Source of the DNA: Prevotella sp.
GTDB taxonomy: Bacteria; Bacteroidota; Bacteroidia; Bacteroidales; Bacteroidaceae
DNA length: 64,000 nt
Assembly (NCBI GenBank): GCA_016286585.1
Contig: JAEETC010000002.1
Span: 21,251-85,250 of the forward strand
Direction: 5' to 3'
Below, one piece after another: positions 63,687-64,000 of this stretch. The position numbers and the translations under genes are program-made. The notes below the pieces were generated by a model. The model was given only the letters and a program-made list of their open reading frames with translations. It ran no database searches and had not been told where the DNA came from. Every line of letters begins with the position of its first letter. Position 1 is the first letter of the stretch.

Positions 63687-64000
63687 CTATTGGAGATGGA
63701 ATGAATATCGTGTCACAATCTGACCTGCCGATGGGCCAATGAGCGCTTCGAAATCACCAGGCTCAACCGTCCAGTCAGCAGCCTTGTCATCGTAGAAACT
63801 CAGGGCCGACTTATCGATGGTCAGACTCACTTGCTGCGTTTCACCAGGCTGGAGGAACACTTTGCTGAAGGCTTTCAGTTCCTTGAAAGGACGCTCCACG
63901 GAAGATTCCACATCGCGGATGTAAAGCTGTACAGTTTCGGCACCAGCCCGACTGCCCGTATTGGTGACAGGCACGGTGAAGGTGATCTGCTCGTCTGCCG
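63687..64000 (-). CDS. GH3 beta-glucosidase-like, C-terminal fragment
   Basis: The frame is open to the right edge (104 codons visible). It encodes the fibronectin-III-like C-terminal domain of GH3 enzymes: VTNTGSRAGAETVQLYIRD, then VERPFKELKAFSKVFLQPGE and LSFYDD. The catalytic domains lie outside the window. Substrate cannot be told. Confidence 0.82.
   Translation of the reverse strand, partial: ADEQITFTVPVTNTGSRAGAETVQLYIRDVESSVERPFKELKAFSKVFLQPGETQQVSLTIDKSALSFYDDKAADWTVEPGDFEALIGPSAGQIVTRYSFHLQ

Overview
The window looks like a chromosome segment of a Bacteroidales bacterium, most likely Prevotella or a close relative. Most transcription units start from the Bacteroidetes promoter (TTTG, 19-20 bases, TAnnTTTG). 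Fimbrillin-like lipoproteins, a SusB-type GH97 beside a CBM-bearing MalQ, and AraC-controlled GH35/GH2 genes fit the same group. Identification rests on gene content and motifs only; no database search was possible.

Layout. 1-5600 holds a CoA-transferase start, a fimbrillin lipoprotein pair, a hemolysin III protein, a patatin phospholipase and an unrecognised gene behind a leader with several hairpins. 5800-40330 is a 34-kb conflict/signalling island. 40348-47190 is core (rnr, epimerase, PAP2 phosphatase, greA, HIT, manC, tRNA-Leu). 47239-64000 is carbohydrate metabolism: GH35, AraC regulator, DUF5107/TPR protein, sugar MFS, GH2, then MalQ (GH77), GH97 and the end of a GH3.

The island is organised around a divergent promoter at 18589-18647. 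Leftwards, a ten-gene run (18562 to 5878) encodes an XRE regulator, a TerB protein, a TIR-Sel1-REC-REC fusion, a small fragment, a TIR-TIR-WD40 protein, a PrsW protease, a SIR2-TIR protein, a membrane-spanning nSTAND NTPase, a membrane-anchored PGRP-type amidase and a solitary RyR domain. Rightwards, an ECF sigma factor is followed by an anti-sigma/C39-peptidase/RyR fusion, a CbxX-type AAA+ protein and a Sel1 protein. Running leftwards towards that arm is a third operon (30560 to 23461): TIR-Sel1, a second TIR, a small membrane protein, an RCK channel ending in RyR, and another TerB. Further units hold a kinase-AAA fusion with a YbjN-like partner, a membrane PARP-like ADP-ribosyltransferase with an HD protein, and a second CbxX-type AAA+ operon behind a long structured leader.

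How it may work (inference): TIR, SIR2 and PARP-like domains act on NAD+; RyR domains are predicted nucleotide sensors; REC, kinase and sigma/anti-sigma parts supply regulation; the channel, amidase and PrsW protease are plausible membrane or envelope effectors. The same domain families recur in separate operons, including one unnamed C-terminal domain shared by two of them, so the operons probably form one network. No integrase, transposase, CRISPR array or restriction-modification gene was seen. Much of 6-35 kb looks AT-richer than the flanks, which fits horizontal acquisition.
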